NCBI GenBank assembly: GCA_018882785.1
Contig: VERI01000002.1
Location: 186,001 to 250,000 of the forward strand
Source: Burkholderiaceae bacterium
GTDB taxonomy: Bacteria > Pseudomonadota > Gammaproteobacteria > Burkholderiales > Burkholderiaceae_A
Direction of reading: 5' to 3'
DNA: 64,000 nucleotides
The notes under the pieces are model-generated. The model had not been told where the DNA came from. It ran no database searches and worked only from the letters and a program-made list of their open reading frames with translations. Position numbers and translations under genes: made by a program. Within the stretch, counting starts at the first letter, position 1. Each line of letters opens with the position of its first letter. This document shows positions 39,217 through 50,162 of the stretch, in pieces.

Positions 39217-39882
39217 CTACGCAAGCACCCGGCCAACCGCAGCCGCCTGGATTCGCTCCCGAGTCTGAAGCACCCGCTGTGGATATTCGGTTGGCTGCTC
39301 AACCGCGCCGACATAGGCGCGTAGGGCAGCCATTTCCGAACCAAATCGATCTAAGTATTCCCGCAGGATCTGGGCGCCAACCTGCATGTTGACCCAAGGA
39401 TCCAGGGCCAGCTTCTCCCCGCCAAAGGCTTTGAGCTTATCGGCGTGGGCCTTCGGCATGATCTGCATCAGGCCGACCGCACCCATATTGCTCTCGGCCA
39501 AGGGATTAAAAGCCGATTCAATGGAAATCACGGCCAGCAGGAGATGGGGGTCCAGCCGATAGGTCGCGGCGGTCTCGTAACTGGCCGCCACGAGCTGCTC
39601 AATCGCCCCCATCGCCACCCGGTGTCGGCTTGCAATCCATCTTGCCACCCTGCGCTGCTCCACCGTCAGGTTGGTCGGCAGGATGGTGTAGACCGAATTC
39701 ATCTGCCGGGGAGATAAAGCCTCCAGGGCAAGACCGCTCCAGGCGCCGAGCCGAGCCCGACCGGCATCCGTCAGTAGGGTCGACAGTGCCAATAAGGCCA
39801 GGACAATAAAGGTAGTGGTCCGCTGCTTAAGCGACTCCCACCCCTGCATGACGGTGGGACTGGTGATGTTCGGATCGGTCAT
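39217..39882 (-). CDS. Lytic transglycosylase, SLT domain
   Basis: Protein of 221 aa. A hydrophobic segment (TFIVLALLALSTLL, residues 24-37) is a signal anchor, so it acts in the periplasm. The SLT catalytic Glu is E122 in AVISIESAFNP, followed by GAVGLMQIMP. These enzymes cleave peptidoglycan glycan strands with 1,6-anhydro-muramic ends. It converges with the aminotransferase gene 3 bp away, and lies 75 bp downstream of the PBP4 gene on the same strand. Confidence 0.88.
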   Translation of the reverse strand: MTDPNITSPTVMQGWESLKQRTTTFIVLALLALSTLLTDAGRARLGAWSGLALEALSPRQMNSVYTILPTNLTVEQRRVARWIASRHRVAMGAIEQLVAASYETAATYRLDPHLLLAVISIESAFNPLAESNMGAVGLMQIMPKAHADKLKAFGGEKLALDPWVNMQVGAQILREYLDRFGSEMAALRAYVGAVEQPTEYPQRVLQTRERIQAAAVGRVLA

Positions 39883-39957
39883 GGGCCGATTGGAACACAG
39901 GCCACCCGCCCCTGCAATCTATAAAAAAACTTTAAAAATCAATTACTTATATACAAC

Positions 39958-41460
39958 CTAGTGGTAAGTGTAGGCCCACTTAATCAGGGAGTCCATGGCC
40001 TGTTTGGATTTGCCGGCCTGGGGGTCATTGACCACCGCCACAAACACGACCCAGCGCCCCTCGGCGGATCGGATGTAGCCGGCCAGCGCCCGCACGTCAT
40101 CCAACGTCCCGGTCTTCAGCCAGGCCCTTCCCTCTAGAACGCTGTTGCGCATCCGATGCCGCACCGTCCCCTCAATGCCCACCGCGGGCAGTGTCTCCAC
40201 CCATGCCTGGGCGTCCGGGCCCACCAGGGCGTCGGCGAGCAGCCTTGCCAGACTCCGGGCCGAGATTCGCTCCTCGCGGCTCAGACCCGAACCGTTATCC
40301 ATGACAAGCTCGGGAAACACCAGACCCCGGGATGCCAGAAACGCCTTCACGGCAAGCCGTGACTCCTGACGGGTGGCCGGCCTGCCTTCGGCCGCCGACA
40401 GATTGAGAAACAACTGGCGGGTCATGGGGTTGTTGCTCAGCTTATTGATATCCGCGACAAGCTCAATCAGGGGCCGCGGCGACTCCCACTGCACCAGCGT
40501 GCGGGCATGGTCCGGAGTGGTGCCCGTCTGCAGCTTGACCTTCATCACACCGCCGACGGCCTCCCATGCAGAACGAAATGCCGTCATTGCAAACCGTGCG
40601 TGATCCATCACGCTGACATAAAAATCCACGCCATTGCACTGTTTGCCCATCACGCCACTTACAAAGAGCTTGGGCTCTGCGCCCTTTTCCGCGGCATCCA
40701 TACGGGCAGAGACCCGACTGCGCGCACAGCCTCCATCCACCAGCTGTATCTTTTGATGAACCTCCTGTTCACGCAAACGCGGTTCCGTGACAACCCGTAC
40801 ACGCCGGCCGCCCTCCGACCATACGGATACTTTTACCGACTTAAAGTTGACCATCGCCGCATGGGGGCCGACGTTGTATGTTGAAAAGGGACGTCCATCA
40901 AACAGGCCTGGATCGACCTCGGGCTCATTGAAACGCGAACCATCAACCACAAGCGTTCCCTCAATGCGCTCGATGCCCATCGACTTTAAGCGTGTCGCAA
41001 TCTCTGCGAGATCCTCCACCACCAGCTTGGGGTCGCCACCACCCTGAAAAAATAGGTCTCCCCGAAGGATTCCAGCCTCTAGACGGCCAGTGGTTGCAAT
41101 TCTGGTCTGATGGCGAAACTGTGGCCCAAGCAGGCCCAATGCAGCACGTGTGGTCACGAGCTTCATCACCGAAGCCGGATTCACAGGCATATCAGTGTTT
41201 AACCCAATGCCATTAATGACAGGGCCCATCACCACCACGGGCGGCAGGGGAATAATGGCCACCGCCCAGGCGCTGTCGGGAAGGCCACTGGCGGAGAGTT
41301 CTTTTTTTACCTCAGCAGGCAGCGACGAAAACTTCACGATCGGCGTAAACTGCGCGGTCGCCGCGCAGGGTCCGATCATGGCGAGGAAAAAAATAAATGG
41401 GCGTGCTTTTAGGATCACTTCGTGCGATATTTTGTCAAAGATTTTGGAGACAGCCGTCAT
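39958..41460 (-). CDS. dacB: D-alanyl-D-alanine carboxypeptidase/endopeptidase (PBP4 type)
   Basis: Protein of about 500 aa. Penicillin-binding motifs are present: SVMK at 97-100 (nucleophile Ser97), DNGSGLSREE and KTGTLDDVRAL. A signal peptide ends near ATA at residue 36. It trims peptidoglycan peptides in the periplasm. The ORF-track ATG at 41460 overlaps the start codon of the divergent zinc-finger gene; GTG at 41418 would also leave a good signal peptide. The next gene on the strand is the lytic transglycosylase, consistent with a wall-remodelling pair. Confidence 0.9.
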   Translation of the reverse strand: MTAVSKIFDKISHEVILKARPFIFFLAMIGPCAATAQFTPIVKFSSLPAEVKKELSASGLPDSAWAVAIIPLPPVVVMGPVINGIGLNTDMPVNPASVMKLVTTRAALGLLGPQFRHQTRIATTGRLEAGILRGDLFFQGGGDPKLVVEDLAEIATRLKSMGIERIEGTLVVDGSRFNEPEVDPGLFDGRPFSTYNVGPHAAMVNFKSVKVSVWSEGGRRVRVVTEPRLREQEVHQKIQLVDGGCARSRVSARMDAAEKGAEPKLFVSGVMGKQCNGVDFYVSVMDHARFAMTAFRSAWEAVGGVMKVKLQTGTTPDHARTLVQWESPRPLIELVADINKLSNNPMTRQLFLNLSAAEGRPATRQESRLAVKAFLASRGLVFPELVMDNGSGLSREERISARSLARLLADALVGPDAQAWVETLPAVGIEGTVRHRMRNSVLEGRAWLKTGTLDDVRALAGYIRSAEGRWVVFVAVVNDPQAGKSKQAMDSLIKWAYTYH

Positions 41461-41719
41461 GGCACTTGAGAAAAATGAAAATTACTTTGAGCTGACCGAT
41501 GACAGCGATCGCGCCTCTGCCATCGAGGCCCAGTTCAACGAAGATGCCCTAGAAGAGGCGCGCCGTAAAATCGCACCCGAAACCAGTCCAGATTTCGACG
41601 GTAAACACTGCATTGAGTGCGGCGAAAAGATCCCGTCTGCCCGACTCAAACTCGGAAAAATCCGCTGCATCGACTGCCAGACCCTTCGGGAGCAGAAGAC
41701 CCGCTTCTTCGGCGGCTAG
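41459..41719 (+). CDS. TraR/DksA C4-type zinc-finger protein, short form
   Basis: Protein of 86 aa. The zinc site is CIECGEKIPSARL...CIDCQTL, the DksA/TraR C4 finger. The first half is acidic with no coiled-coil finger, so it is a short TraR/YbiI-like form rather than full DksA (about 150 aa). Such proteins act at RNA polymerase or have unknown roles. The ATG at 41459 follows GGAG by 9 nt; the ORF-track start at 41150 is a shadow inside dacB. It sits upstream of groES with its own short spacer. Confidence 0.82.
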   Translation: MALEKNENYFELTDDSDRASAIEAQFNEDALEEARRKIAPETSPDFDGKHCIECGEKIPSARLKLGKIRCIDCQTLREQKTRFFGG

Positions 41720-41722
41720 CCC

Positions 41723-41745
41723 CCCTAGGCGGATCGAACCTAGGG
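41723..41745 (+). other. Hairpin after the zinc-finger gene
   Basis: CCCTAGG and CCTAGGG arms (7 bp) enclose a 9-nt loop 3 nt after the stop codon. No U-tract follows, so it is either a weak terminator or an RNA-stabilising stem. It separates the gene from the groES promoter. Confidence 0.35.
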
Positions 41746-41772
41746 TAAACCCGTAAATTTCCTCGGCCAAGC

Positions 41773-41802
41773 CTTGAAAAAGGATTTGTCCGCCCCTACT
41801 AT
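41773..41802 (+). promoter_or_regulatory. groES promoter with overlapping sigma-70 and sigma-32 elements
   Basis: TTGAAA at 41774-41779 and TACTAT at 41797-41802 are 17 bp apart and fit a sigma-70 promoter. CTTGAAA at 41773-41779 with CCCCTACT at 41793-41800, 13 bp apart, fits the sigma-32 consensus. The predicted start site falls inside the CIRCE element directly downstream. Confidence 0.7.
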
Positions 41803-41828
41803 TAGCACTCAAGAGCGGTGAGTGCTAA
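41802..41828 (+). promoter_or_regulatory. CIRCE operator (HrcA binding site)
   Basis: TTAGCACTC, nine bases, then GAGTGCTAA: a perfect match to the CIRCE consensus. It lies over the predicted transcription start of groES-groEL, 115 bp before the groES ATG, so HrcA would block initiation until heat shock. Confidence 0.95.
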
Positions 41829-41943
41829 CAGCGCCCCGAGTCCCTCCGGGCTGCCTTCTGGCACGGATCCTCCCTTCCGGCCCCAGAAGCAGTACCGCTC
41901 GACACCCTTGTTTAAATGTCTCTTTAGGAATGGAGTTCTCAAC

Positions 41944-43933
<1,990 letters not shown>

Positions 43934-44014
43934 AACCCACATTCAAGGTGGACCGGGGCCCCATCCGTTCAGCAACACTGGCTCCGGTTGCATTGAATGT
44001 CTCCTTTGTTTTGA

Positions 44015-44043
44015 GCCCCGCGGCAACGCGGGGCTTTTTTCTT
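44015..44043 (+). terminator. Rho-independent terminator of groES-groEL
   Basis: GCCCCGC and GCGGGGC arms (7 bp, GC-rich) enclose a 6-nt loop and are followed at once by a run of T residues. It lies just before pyrF. Confidence 0.92.
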
Positions 44044-44056
44044 TATGATCGTCGGT

Positions 44057-44884
44057 ATGAATTTTTTCGGCCGACTTCAACATGCCTGGCAGCATCAGCA
44101 ATCCATGCTGTGTGTGGGCCTAGATCCAGATCCCGCAAAGTTTCCTTCTCCGCTTAAATCGCTTCTCCAGCGCGATCCGCTCGCGGCAATCGAGGCCTTC
44201 TGCGTCGGCATCATGGAGGCCACCGCCGCCTATGCCTGCGCATTTAAACCACAGATCGCCTATTTCGCCTCAAGTGGCGCTGAGCGCGTGCTCGAAAAAC
44301 TCGCGATACTATGCCGCGATCGCTATCCGCACCATGTCTGGGTGCTGGATGCAAAACGTGGCGATATCGGATCCACCGCGGAGCACTACGCCAAAGAGGC
44401 CTACGATCGCTATCTCGCAGATGCCGTGACCGTTAACCCCTATATGGGCACCGATAGCCTTGCGCCCTATCTCCGGTATGAGGGCCGTGGCATCTTTGTA
44501 CTGTGCCGCACCTCTAATCCTGGTGGCGATGATTTTCAAATGCTCGACGTCCATGGCCATCCGCTTTACCTAGAGGTCGCCAGGCAGGCATCGCAACGCT
44601 GGAATCAACACCAACAGGCGGGCCTGGTCATTGGGGCCACTTATCCCCGGGAAATTCAGGCTGTTCGGAACATAGCACCAGAGCTGCCGTTTTTGATTCC
44701 TGGAATTGGCGCCCAAGGCGGTGATCTGATCGCCACGGTGAAGGCGGGCCGCAATGCCTCCGGTGGCATGCTCATCAACTCATCGCGGGCGATTCTTTAC
44801 GCCAGCAGCCAAGACGACTGGCAGGATCAGGCCGCCGCCGTCGCGCGCAGCACGCGTGATGACATCAATGCGGTACCCAACTGA
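44057..44884 (+). CDS. pyrF: Orotidine 5'-phosphate decarboxylase, type 2
   Basis: Pyrimidine-pathway enzyme making UMP, about 275 aa (the longer type-2 form). The active-site motif DAKRGDIGSTAEHYA is near residue 96; LCVGLDPDPAKFP near 19 is the phosphate/ribose region, and FLIPGIGAQGGD near 215 completes the barrel. ATG 44057 gives the usual N-terminus NFFGRLQHAWQ; an in-frame ATG at 44045 abuts the terminator T-tract and is less likely. Confidence 0.93.
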   Translation: MNFFGRLQHAWQHQQSMLCVGLDPDPAKFPSPLKSLLQRDPLAAIEAFCVGIMEATAAYACAFKPQIAYFASSGAERVLEKLAILCRDRYPHHVWVLDAKRGDIGSTAEHYAKEAYDRYLADAVTVNPYMGTDSLAPYLRYEGRGIFVLCRTSNPGGDDFQMLDVHGHPLYLEVARQASQRWNQHQQAGLVIGATYPREIQAVRNIAPELPFLIPGIGAQGGDLIATVKAGRNASGGMLINSSRAILYASSQDDWQDQAAAVARSTRDDINAVPN

Positions 44885-44941
44885 CACGCCGCCGAACCAA
44901 TCCCCTCGACACACCGTTTACGAAAGACCATCGCCCCACAG

Positions 44942-45754
44942 ATGAATGCCTCTCCCCCCATTGCGTCGGCATCCGCCTTGATTGCCCGTCCGGCAGACAG
45001 CTCGGGGGCGTGGGCCCTGCTGCATAAGGAGACCATGCGCTTTGTAAAGGTGCATCTGCAGACGATTCTCGCGCCGGTGATCTCCAGCCTGCTCTTTTTA
45101 TTGATCTTTTCTTATCTGCTCGAGGGGCGGGTCGAACCCCATCCTGGCATCAGCTATGCCGCATTCCTGGTGCCTGGACTGGTCATGATGACACTGCAAC
45201 AGAATGCTTTTGCGAACACGTCATCGAGCATCACCCAAAGCAAGATGACCGGCAACCTGGTGTTTTTGCTGCTGTCGCCGATGCGGCCCTGGGAATGGTT
45301 CATTGGCTATATCGGTGGTGCCGTCCTTCGGGGGCTGGCCTGCGGTCTTGGTGTATGGCTGGTTGCAGTTCTCTTTGTGCCTGGCACCCTGCACTCACTG
45401 ATCTGGGTCGTCGTATTTGGACTGCTGGCCTGCATCGTGCTGGCTACACTGGGATTTATCGCCGGACTCTGGGCGGAAAAGTGGGATCACGTCTCCGTAT
45501 TTCAAAACTTTCTGATCAATCCCCTGACCATGCTGGCGGGGGTGTTCTATTCGGTCCAGCAGCTGCCACCGCTTTGGCAGGCCATTAGCCATGCGAATCC
45601 ATTTTTCTATCTGATTGACGGATTTCGTTACGGCGTATTCGGCGTCGCCGACGTCTCGCCCTGGATGAGCCTGGCCATCTCCGGATCCTGTGCCCTCCTG
45701 CTCACCCTGCTGACCCTCAGGCTCATCTCGATCGGCTGGCGCATCCGGGGCTAG
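44942..45754 (+). CDS. ABC-2 type transporter permease (YadH/NodJ-like)
   Basis: Membrane protein of 270 aa with six hydrophobic segments (for example SSLLFLLIFSYLL, LACGLGVWLVAVLFV, LLACIVLATLGFIAGL). ABC-2 features are LVPGLVMMTLQQNAF near residue 77 and AGVFYSVQQLPPLWQ near 200, the latter like the CFYDLRMLPP block of exporter permeases. It is convergent with a second permease, 15 bp away, that has its own ATPase. No ATPase gene lies beside it on its own strand. Confidence 0.85.
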   Translation: MNASPPIASASALIARPADSSGAWALLHKETMRFVKVHLQTILAPVISSLLFLLIFSYLLEGRVEPHPGISYAAFLVPGLVMMTLQQNAFANTSSSITQSKMTGNLVFLLLSPMRPWEWFIGYIGGAVLRGLACGLGVWLVAVLFVPGTLHSLIWVVVFGLLACIVLATLGFIAGLWAEKWDHVSVFQNFLINPLTMLAGVFYSVQQLPPLWQAISHANPFFYLIDGFRYGVFGVADVSPWMSLAISGSCALLLTLLTLRLISIGWRIRG

Positions 45755-45769
45755 ACCCAGAACAACGCT

Positions 45770-46534
45770 TTAGCTGCGAAAACGCCGACGTGTGAGCGCA
45801 AGCGCGATACCCCAGGCCAGCAACGAATAGCCTGCAATCACCAGCACAGGCATCGCAACCTGCTCTGGCCAGCGATCTAGAAATAACGGCCTGATCAGCC
45901 CGACTGCCTGGGTCAAGGGCAGCCACTCAGACAACGACTGCACCCACAACGGCAGCTGCTCCCGAGGGAAAAACACCCCGCTTAAAAACATCATGGGCGT
46001 CAGGAACAGGGTGAAGTAATAGGTAAAGAAATCATAGCCCTTGGCCAGGGCTGTGAAGATCAGCCCGATACAGCTAAACATGATGCCCACTGCAAAAAGA
46101 ATCGGCCAGACCAATAGCAGCTTCCATGAATGGCTAATGCCCAGGGCAAGCATCACCCCTAAAATGACCGTTACCGAAAACAGCGATTTAAATGCAGCCC
46201 ATAGCATTTCGGCCAGAAGCACATCATCCAGACGGATCGGTGCATTCATGATCCCATCCCAGGTTTTTTGTACATGCATTCGTGAAAATGCCGAATACAA
46301 GGCCTCAAACGTGGCTGCATTCATTGCGCTCATACAAATTGAGCCGCTTGCCAGAAACACCAGATAGGCAACGGGTTCGCCCTGATACACCACCTCACCC
46401 ACCAGGGCGCCCATGCCATAGCCGAAGGCCACAAGCCACATCAAGGGTTCAGCAATATTCGCAATCAGGCTGGGCACCATGAGCTTGCGCCAGACCAGAA
46501 AATTCCGACGAAATACGGGCCACCACCGCATCAT
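45770..46534 (-). CDS. ABC-2 type transporter permease (NodJ-like)
   Basis: Membrane protein of 254 aa with six hydrophobic segments. The [17 protein letters not shown] block near residue 190 and [15 protein letters not shown] near 80 are those of NodJ/DrrB-type exporters. Its ATG overlaps the stop of the ATPase gene by 4 bp, so the two form one transporter. The substrate is unknown; this class exports drugs, lipids or polysaccharide-related molecules. Confidence 0.88.
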   Translation of the reverse strand: MMRWWPVFRRNFLVWRKLMVPSLIANIAEPLMWLVAFGYGMGALVGEVVYQGEPVAYLVFLASGSICMSAMNAATFEALYSAFSRMHVQKTWDGIMNAPIRLDDVLLAEMLWAAFKSLFSVTVILGVMLALGISHSWKLLLVWPILFAVGIMFSCIGLIFTALAKGYDFFTYYFTLFLTPMMFLSGVFFPREQLPLWVQSLSEWLPLTQAVGLIRPLFLDRWPEQVAMPVLVIAGYSLLAWGIALALTRRRFRS

Positions 46535-47466
46535 GCGCCCTCCCGAATCTGTCGGCCCGTGAGCTTGAGAAACAAATCCTCCAGATTGGCAGGCCGATGC
46601 AGCGTGCGAAGATCCCTGCGAGGCTCAAGCGCCGCAAGCAATGCATGGGCATCCTGGGTGTAGAAAAATACCGTCTCTCCGCTGACTTCCACCCGCTGTG
46701 CATGGGCCGCAAGGGGGCTCTCCGCCAATTGGCGTGGATCCGCACCATAGGCCTCGACTACATCGGGCTCCAGGTGCGCCTGAATCAGATCACGCGGCTG
46801 GCCCTCGGCGATTTTCTTTCCGTGGTCAATGATCAAAAGCCGATCGCAGAGTCGCTCCGCCTCATCCATAAAATGGGTGGTGAGCAAAATCGATTTGCCT
46901 TGGCCGAGCAGTTTTAACAAACGCTCCCACATCAGGTGGCGTGCCTGTGGATCCAGGCCGGTCGTAGGCTCATCCAACATCAGCAACTGTGGATCATTGA
47001 TCAATGCCCGCGCCAGCGACAGCCGACGTTTCATGCCGCCAGAGAGTTCTCCTGGCCGCGACTCCGCCTTGTGGGTAAGGGCTGCAAAATCCAGCAGAAC
47101 AGGAATCCTCGCCCGAATATCCGCATCCCGCATGCCAAAGTAACGGCCATAGACCAGCAGGTTTTCCGCGCAATTGAAATCAGGATCCAGGGCATCGAAC
47201 TGGCTCACCACACCCACCCTGGCCTTAATGGCCAGGGCCTCCTGGGGCATGGGCAAGCCAAAAAGTTCGATCTCGCCGCTATCGGGCAGACTCAGCCCCA
47301 GGCACATGCGAAACGTCGTGGTCTTGCCCGCACCGTTAGGGCCGATCACCCCGAGACATTCGCCCGGATGGAGTTCAAACGACAGGTCATCGACCACCGG
47401 CTGATCGCCAAAACGTTTGGACACCCGGGACACACGAAGCTGAGGTTCACGCACAAGACATTCCAT
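46531..47466 (-). CDS. ABC transporter ATP-binding protein (NodI/DrrA-like)
   Basis: ATPase of 311 aa. Walker A is [10 protein letters not shown] (near 42-51), the signature [15 protein letters not shown] (near 142), Walker [13 protein letters not shown] (near 161), with a C-terminal extension of about 90 residues typical of NodI/DrrA. It is translationally coupled to the downstream permease. GTG at 47454 with GGAA upstream is an alternative start. Could also energise the convergent permease at 44942. Confidence 0.92.
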   Translation of the reverse strand: MECLVREPQLRVSRVSKRFGDQPVVDDLSFELHPGECLGVIGPNGAGKTTTFRMCLGLSLPDSGEIELFGLPMPQEALAIKARVGVVSQFDALDPDFNCAENLLVYGRYFGMRDADIRARIPVLLDFAALTHKAESRPGELSGGMKRRLSLARALINDPQLLMLDEPTTGLDPQARHLMWERLLKLLGQGKSILLTTHFMDEAERLCDRLLIIDHGKKIAEGQPRDLIQAHLEPDVVEAYGADPRQLAESPLAAHAQRVEVSGETVFFYTQDAHALLAALEPRRDLRTLHRPANLEDLFLKLTGRQIREGA

Positions 47467-47603
47467 ACAAAACGGATCGCATCATCAAACCCCGCACTGC
47501 ACATGACCGCCAGCGGGGGCCGCCGACATCCAGAAAACCCCTAGTGTGCCAGGCATTACCCCGACAAGCCTGAGGCATATACTTGGGCCAGGGAGAACCA
47601 TCA

Positions 47604-48461
47604 GTGTCAACAGCAATTCGACTGGTACACGGTGAATTCGGCAGGATCGCGCTGCTCAGAATGGATGCAGCCCTGGTCACACATGCCCATCATCACTGCC
47701 ATATTCTGATCAAAGCGGGCGGGCCGGATGCTGCCTTTCGGGTGGGCGAGACCCATGCCCCGATTACCGATGCCAATGCGGTGCTCATCAACGCCTGGGA
47801 GCCTCACTCGTATCTCAACGACAGTAACAATCCCGAGCCCACCATCATCCTTGCGCTCTACCTGGAGCCCAACTGGCTGAGCAAGTTTTCGCCCAAAATC
47901 GGCCTTACGCTCTACCCGAAGTTTTTTGAGCGTGCATGCTCTGCATTGCTGCCCAACCAAAAGAAACTCATCGAAACAATCGTCATGGAACTCTGGTGGT
48001 CGGACAGCGTCTGCCAGGACCAGCTCGAGCCTATGCTCGCCGATCTCAGCCTCTCATTTCTCGAGGGCTCCGACAGCGCTTTGCGGCAATACGCCCATTT
48101 TTACGGCCAGGGCAAGAGCTTCATGGACCCGCGCATTCGCCGGGCGATCGCCTTACTGAGAGAAGATCCCGAACTGTCATCTGATATTGGCAAGCTTGCG
48201 CAGCGGGTACAGCTGTCGCGCTCCCACTTCTTTGAACTGTTTCGCCGTTGCACGGGGCTGTCTCCGATCGTCTACGCCAATGCATTAAAAATGGAACAGG
48301 CCTTTCATCGGCTCGCAGAGACGAACCAGCCCATCGACGAGATCAGCGCAGGGCTGGGATTTTCTGCCCAGAGCCATTTCACACGATTCTTCAAGCAGCA
48401 CCAGGGGGTTGTGCCGAGCCATTACCGCCGTCAGCTCGAGTCCACAAAAATTCGGACGTAG
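47604..48461 (+). CDS. AraC family transcriptional regulator
   Basis: Regulator of about 285 aa. The N-terminal half is cupin-like with HAHHHCHILIKAGG near residue 31, a ligand-sensing region. The C-terminal pair of helix-turn-helix motifs is clear: SSDIGKLAQRVQLSRSHFFELFRR and PIDEISAGLGFSAQSHFTRFFK. The GTG at 47604 has GGGAG 8 nt upstream and is preferred over TTG 47583. It precedes the ligase/crotonase pair on the same strand by 130 bp and is the obvious local regulator of that pair. Confidence 0.9.
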   Translation: MSTAIRLVHGEFGRIALLRMDAALVTHAHHHCHILIKAGGPDAAFRVGETHAPITDANAVLINAWEPHSYLNDSNNPEPTIILALYLEPNWLSKFSPKIGLTLYPKFFERACSALLPNQKKLIETIVMELWWSDSVCQDQLEPMLADLSLSFLEGSDSALRQYAHFYGQGKSFMDPRIRRAIALLREDPELSSDIGKLAQRVQLSRSHFFELFRRCTGLSPIVYANALKMEQAFHRLAETNQPIDEISAGLGFSAQSHFTRFFKQHQGVVPSHYRRQLESTKIRT

Positions 48462-48471
48462 CGGTAAATCT

Positions 48472-48493
48472 CCAGATTCGAAGCGGGATCTGG
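48472..48493 (+). promoter_or_regulatory. Inverted repeat upstream of the ligase promoter (candidate operator)
   Basis: CCAGAT, ten bases, then ATCTGG. It ends 15 bp upstream of the predicted -35 box, the right place for an activator site. AraC proteins more often bind direct repeats, so this is tentative. Confidence 0.35.
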
Positions 48494-48508
48494 GGGCGGT
48501 GGAGCCTA

Positions 48509-48536
48509 TTGGACGGGCCGGGGAAGCGCGTACACT
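48509..48536 (+). promoter_or_regulatory. Candidate sigma-70 promoter of the ligase-crotonase operon
   Basis: TTGGAC at 48509-48514 and TACACT at 48531-48536 with a 16-bp spacer. The transcription start would be near 48543, giving a leader of about 50 nt before the GTG at 48592. A slightly short spacer suits an activated promoter. Confidence 0.45.
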
Positions 48537-48591
48537 TTCAAAAAAATATATGCGGCCCAATCGCTGAAAATGTCCCGTATGCGGAACCATC

Positions 48592-50139
48592 GTGTTTGAC
48601 CTCGGCAGAACCTTTCTCCAATCCGTAGAGCGGGATCCGCACCGGGTCGGGCTGGTGGCCAGCGACTGTCGGCTGTCTTATCAGGAATGGGCAGGCCAGA
48701 TCGGTGCGCTGCAGGCCTATCTTCGAAAGGCTGGATTACGCCGGGGCGATCGGCTGCTCACCGTCTTACAGAATCGTCACCAGGCCGCCACTATCCACTG
48801 GGCCTGCCAGGCGAGCGGCATCATGATCGTGCCCGTTAATTGGCGGTCGAAGCCGGAGGAAATCAGTTTCTTTGTCGATAACGCCGAGGTCCGCTTCGCC
48901 TTCGTTGAACCCATCTCCGCCGAAAACTTTCTGGCCAGTGATGCGGCAAAGAAAATCCCCTATGTGCTGTGCGCCGGTGATGGCGCAAAGCGGCCATCTG
49001 ATGGGGATAGTTTTGAAGACATCGTCGGGCATCCGGCAACACTCTCGGCCGATGCCAGCCCAGAGGATTGGTCGGTCATGCTGTATACGTCGGGCACCAC
49101 AGGAAAGCCCAAGGGTGTGCCGAGACGACAGCGGGCCGAGCGCGCCGCTGCACTTGCCCATATCGCCCAGAATCAATATCGCATGCACGAAACCACCATC
49201 GGTGTGATGCCGCTCTACCACACCATGGGTGTGCGCTCCATGCTTGCCCTGTGCATGATCAACGGCACTTTTGTCACCTTTCCGCGCTGGAATCCTGAGC
49301 AGTTTATCGACACCATAGAACAGGAGCGTGTCACACATCTCTATCTTGTTCCGACGCTTTATCACGACATGCTGGCCTCGCCCGCCTTTGCGTCGCAGCG
49401 TATTCGATCGGTAACCAAACTCGGATTTGCGGGTGCCCCGATGCATGACGCGTTGCTGCTGAAGCTTCAGCAAACCTTTCAGCCCGAACTCTTTGTTAAT
49501 CATTACGGCTCAAGCGAGATCTATACCTACTCGATTAATCAGCGGGCCGTCGAAAAACCGGGCAGCGCCGGACGGGCCGGCCTCAACGCCCGCCTGCGTG
49601 TCGTCCGCTTCGATGACAGTGGCCATCGGGCCACCGCCGATGATCGCTGCGCCCCTGGCGAGGAAGGGCAAATCATTTGTGATTTTGCGGGCGATGAGGC
49701 ATTCGAAGGGTACTGGAAACGGCCCGAGGTCAATGAAAAGTCTATTCGTGATGGCTGGTTTTTTACCGGAGACACCGGACTCTTTGATCAGGATGGTGAG
49801 CTTTTCGTCACCGGCCGGGTCGATGACATGATCATATCGGGTGGCGAAAATATCTCGCCTGTCGAGATTGAGTCCGTCTTATCCTTGCATCCCGGTGTCG
49901 ACGAGGTCGCCGTTGCAGGTCTGCATGATGATCGGCTCGGACAGAAGGTGGTTGCATTTATTCGGCCATCAAATGGCCGACTGAGCGCAGAAGTGCTCGA
50001 TACCCATTGCAGAACCTCTGATCTCATGAATTTCAAACGACCCAGAGAATATGTCTTTGTGAAAGAAATTCCTAAATCTCCCGTTGGCAAGATTCTTCGG
50101 CGCAAACTGGTGGCCGGTGAGTTCGACAAACTAGACTAG
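48592..50139 (+). CDS. Acyl-CoA ligase, candidate 2-furoyl-CoA synthetase-like (HmfD-type)
   Basis: Adenylate-forming ligase of 515 aa. YTSGTTGKPKGVPRR is the phosphate loop (near 163-177), NHYGSSEIYTYS the A5-like motif (near 303), and SPVGKILRRKLV holds the catalytic Lys. The GTG start has GGAA 5 nt upstream; no ATG is in frame nearby. Its partner 23 bp downstream is a crotonase that resembles HmfE. The pair with an AraC gene recalls the furoate clusters, where HmfD activates 2-furoate with CoA. Aryl or heteroaryl acid substrate is likely; furoate is a hypothesis. Confidence 0.8.
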   Translation: MFDLGRTFLQSVERDPHRVGLVASDCRLSYQEWAGQIGALQAYLRKAGLRRGDRLLTVLQNRHQAATIHWACQASGIMIVPVNWRSKPEEISFFVDNAEVRFAFVEPISAENFLASDAAKKIPYVLCAGDGAKRPSDGDSFEDIVGHPATLSADASPEDWSVMLYTSGTTGKPKGVPRRQRAERAAALAHIAQNQYRMHETTIGVMPLYHTMGVRSMLALCMINGTFVTFPRWNPEQFIDTIEQERVTHLYLVPTLYHDMLASPAFASQRIRSVTKLGFAGAPMHDALLLKLQQTFQPELFVNHYGSSEIYTYSINQRAVEKPGSAGRAGLNARLRVVRFDDSGHRATADDRCAPGEEGQIICDFAGDEAFEGYWKRPEVNEKSIRDGWFFTGDTGLFDQDGELFVTGRVDDMIISGGENISPVEIESVLSLHPGVDEVAVAGLHDDRLGQKVVAFIRPSNGRLSAEVLDTHCRTSDLMNFKRPREYVFVKEIPKSPVGKILRRKLVAGEFDKLD

Positions 50140-50162
50140 AACACGAAAGGATCGACGCTTCT

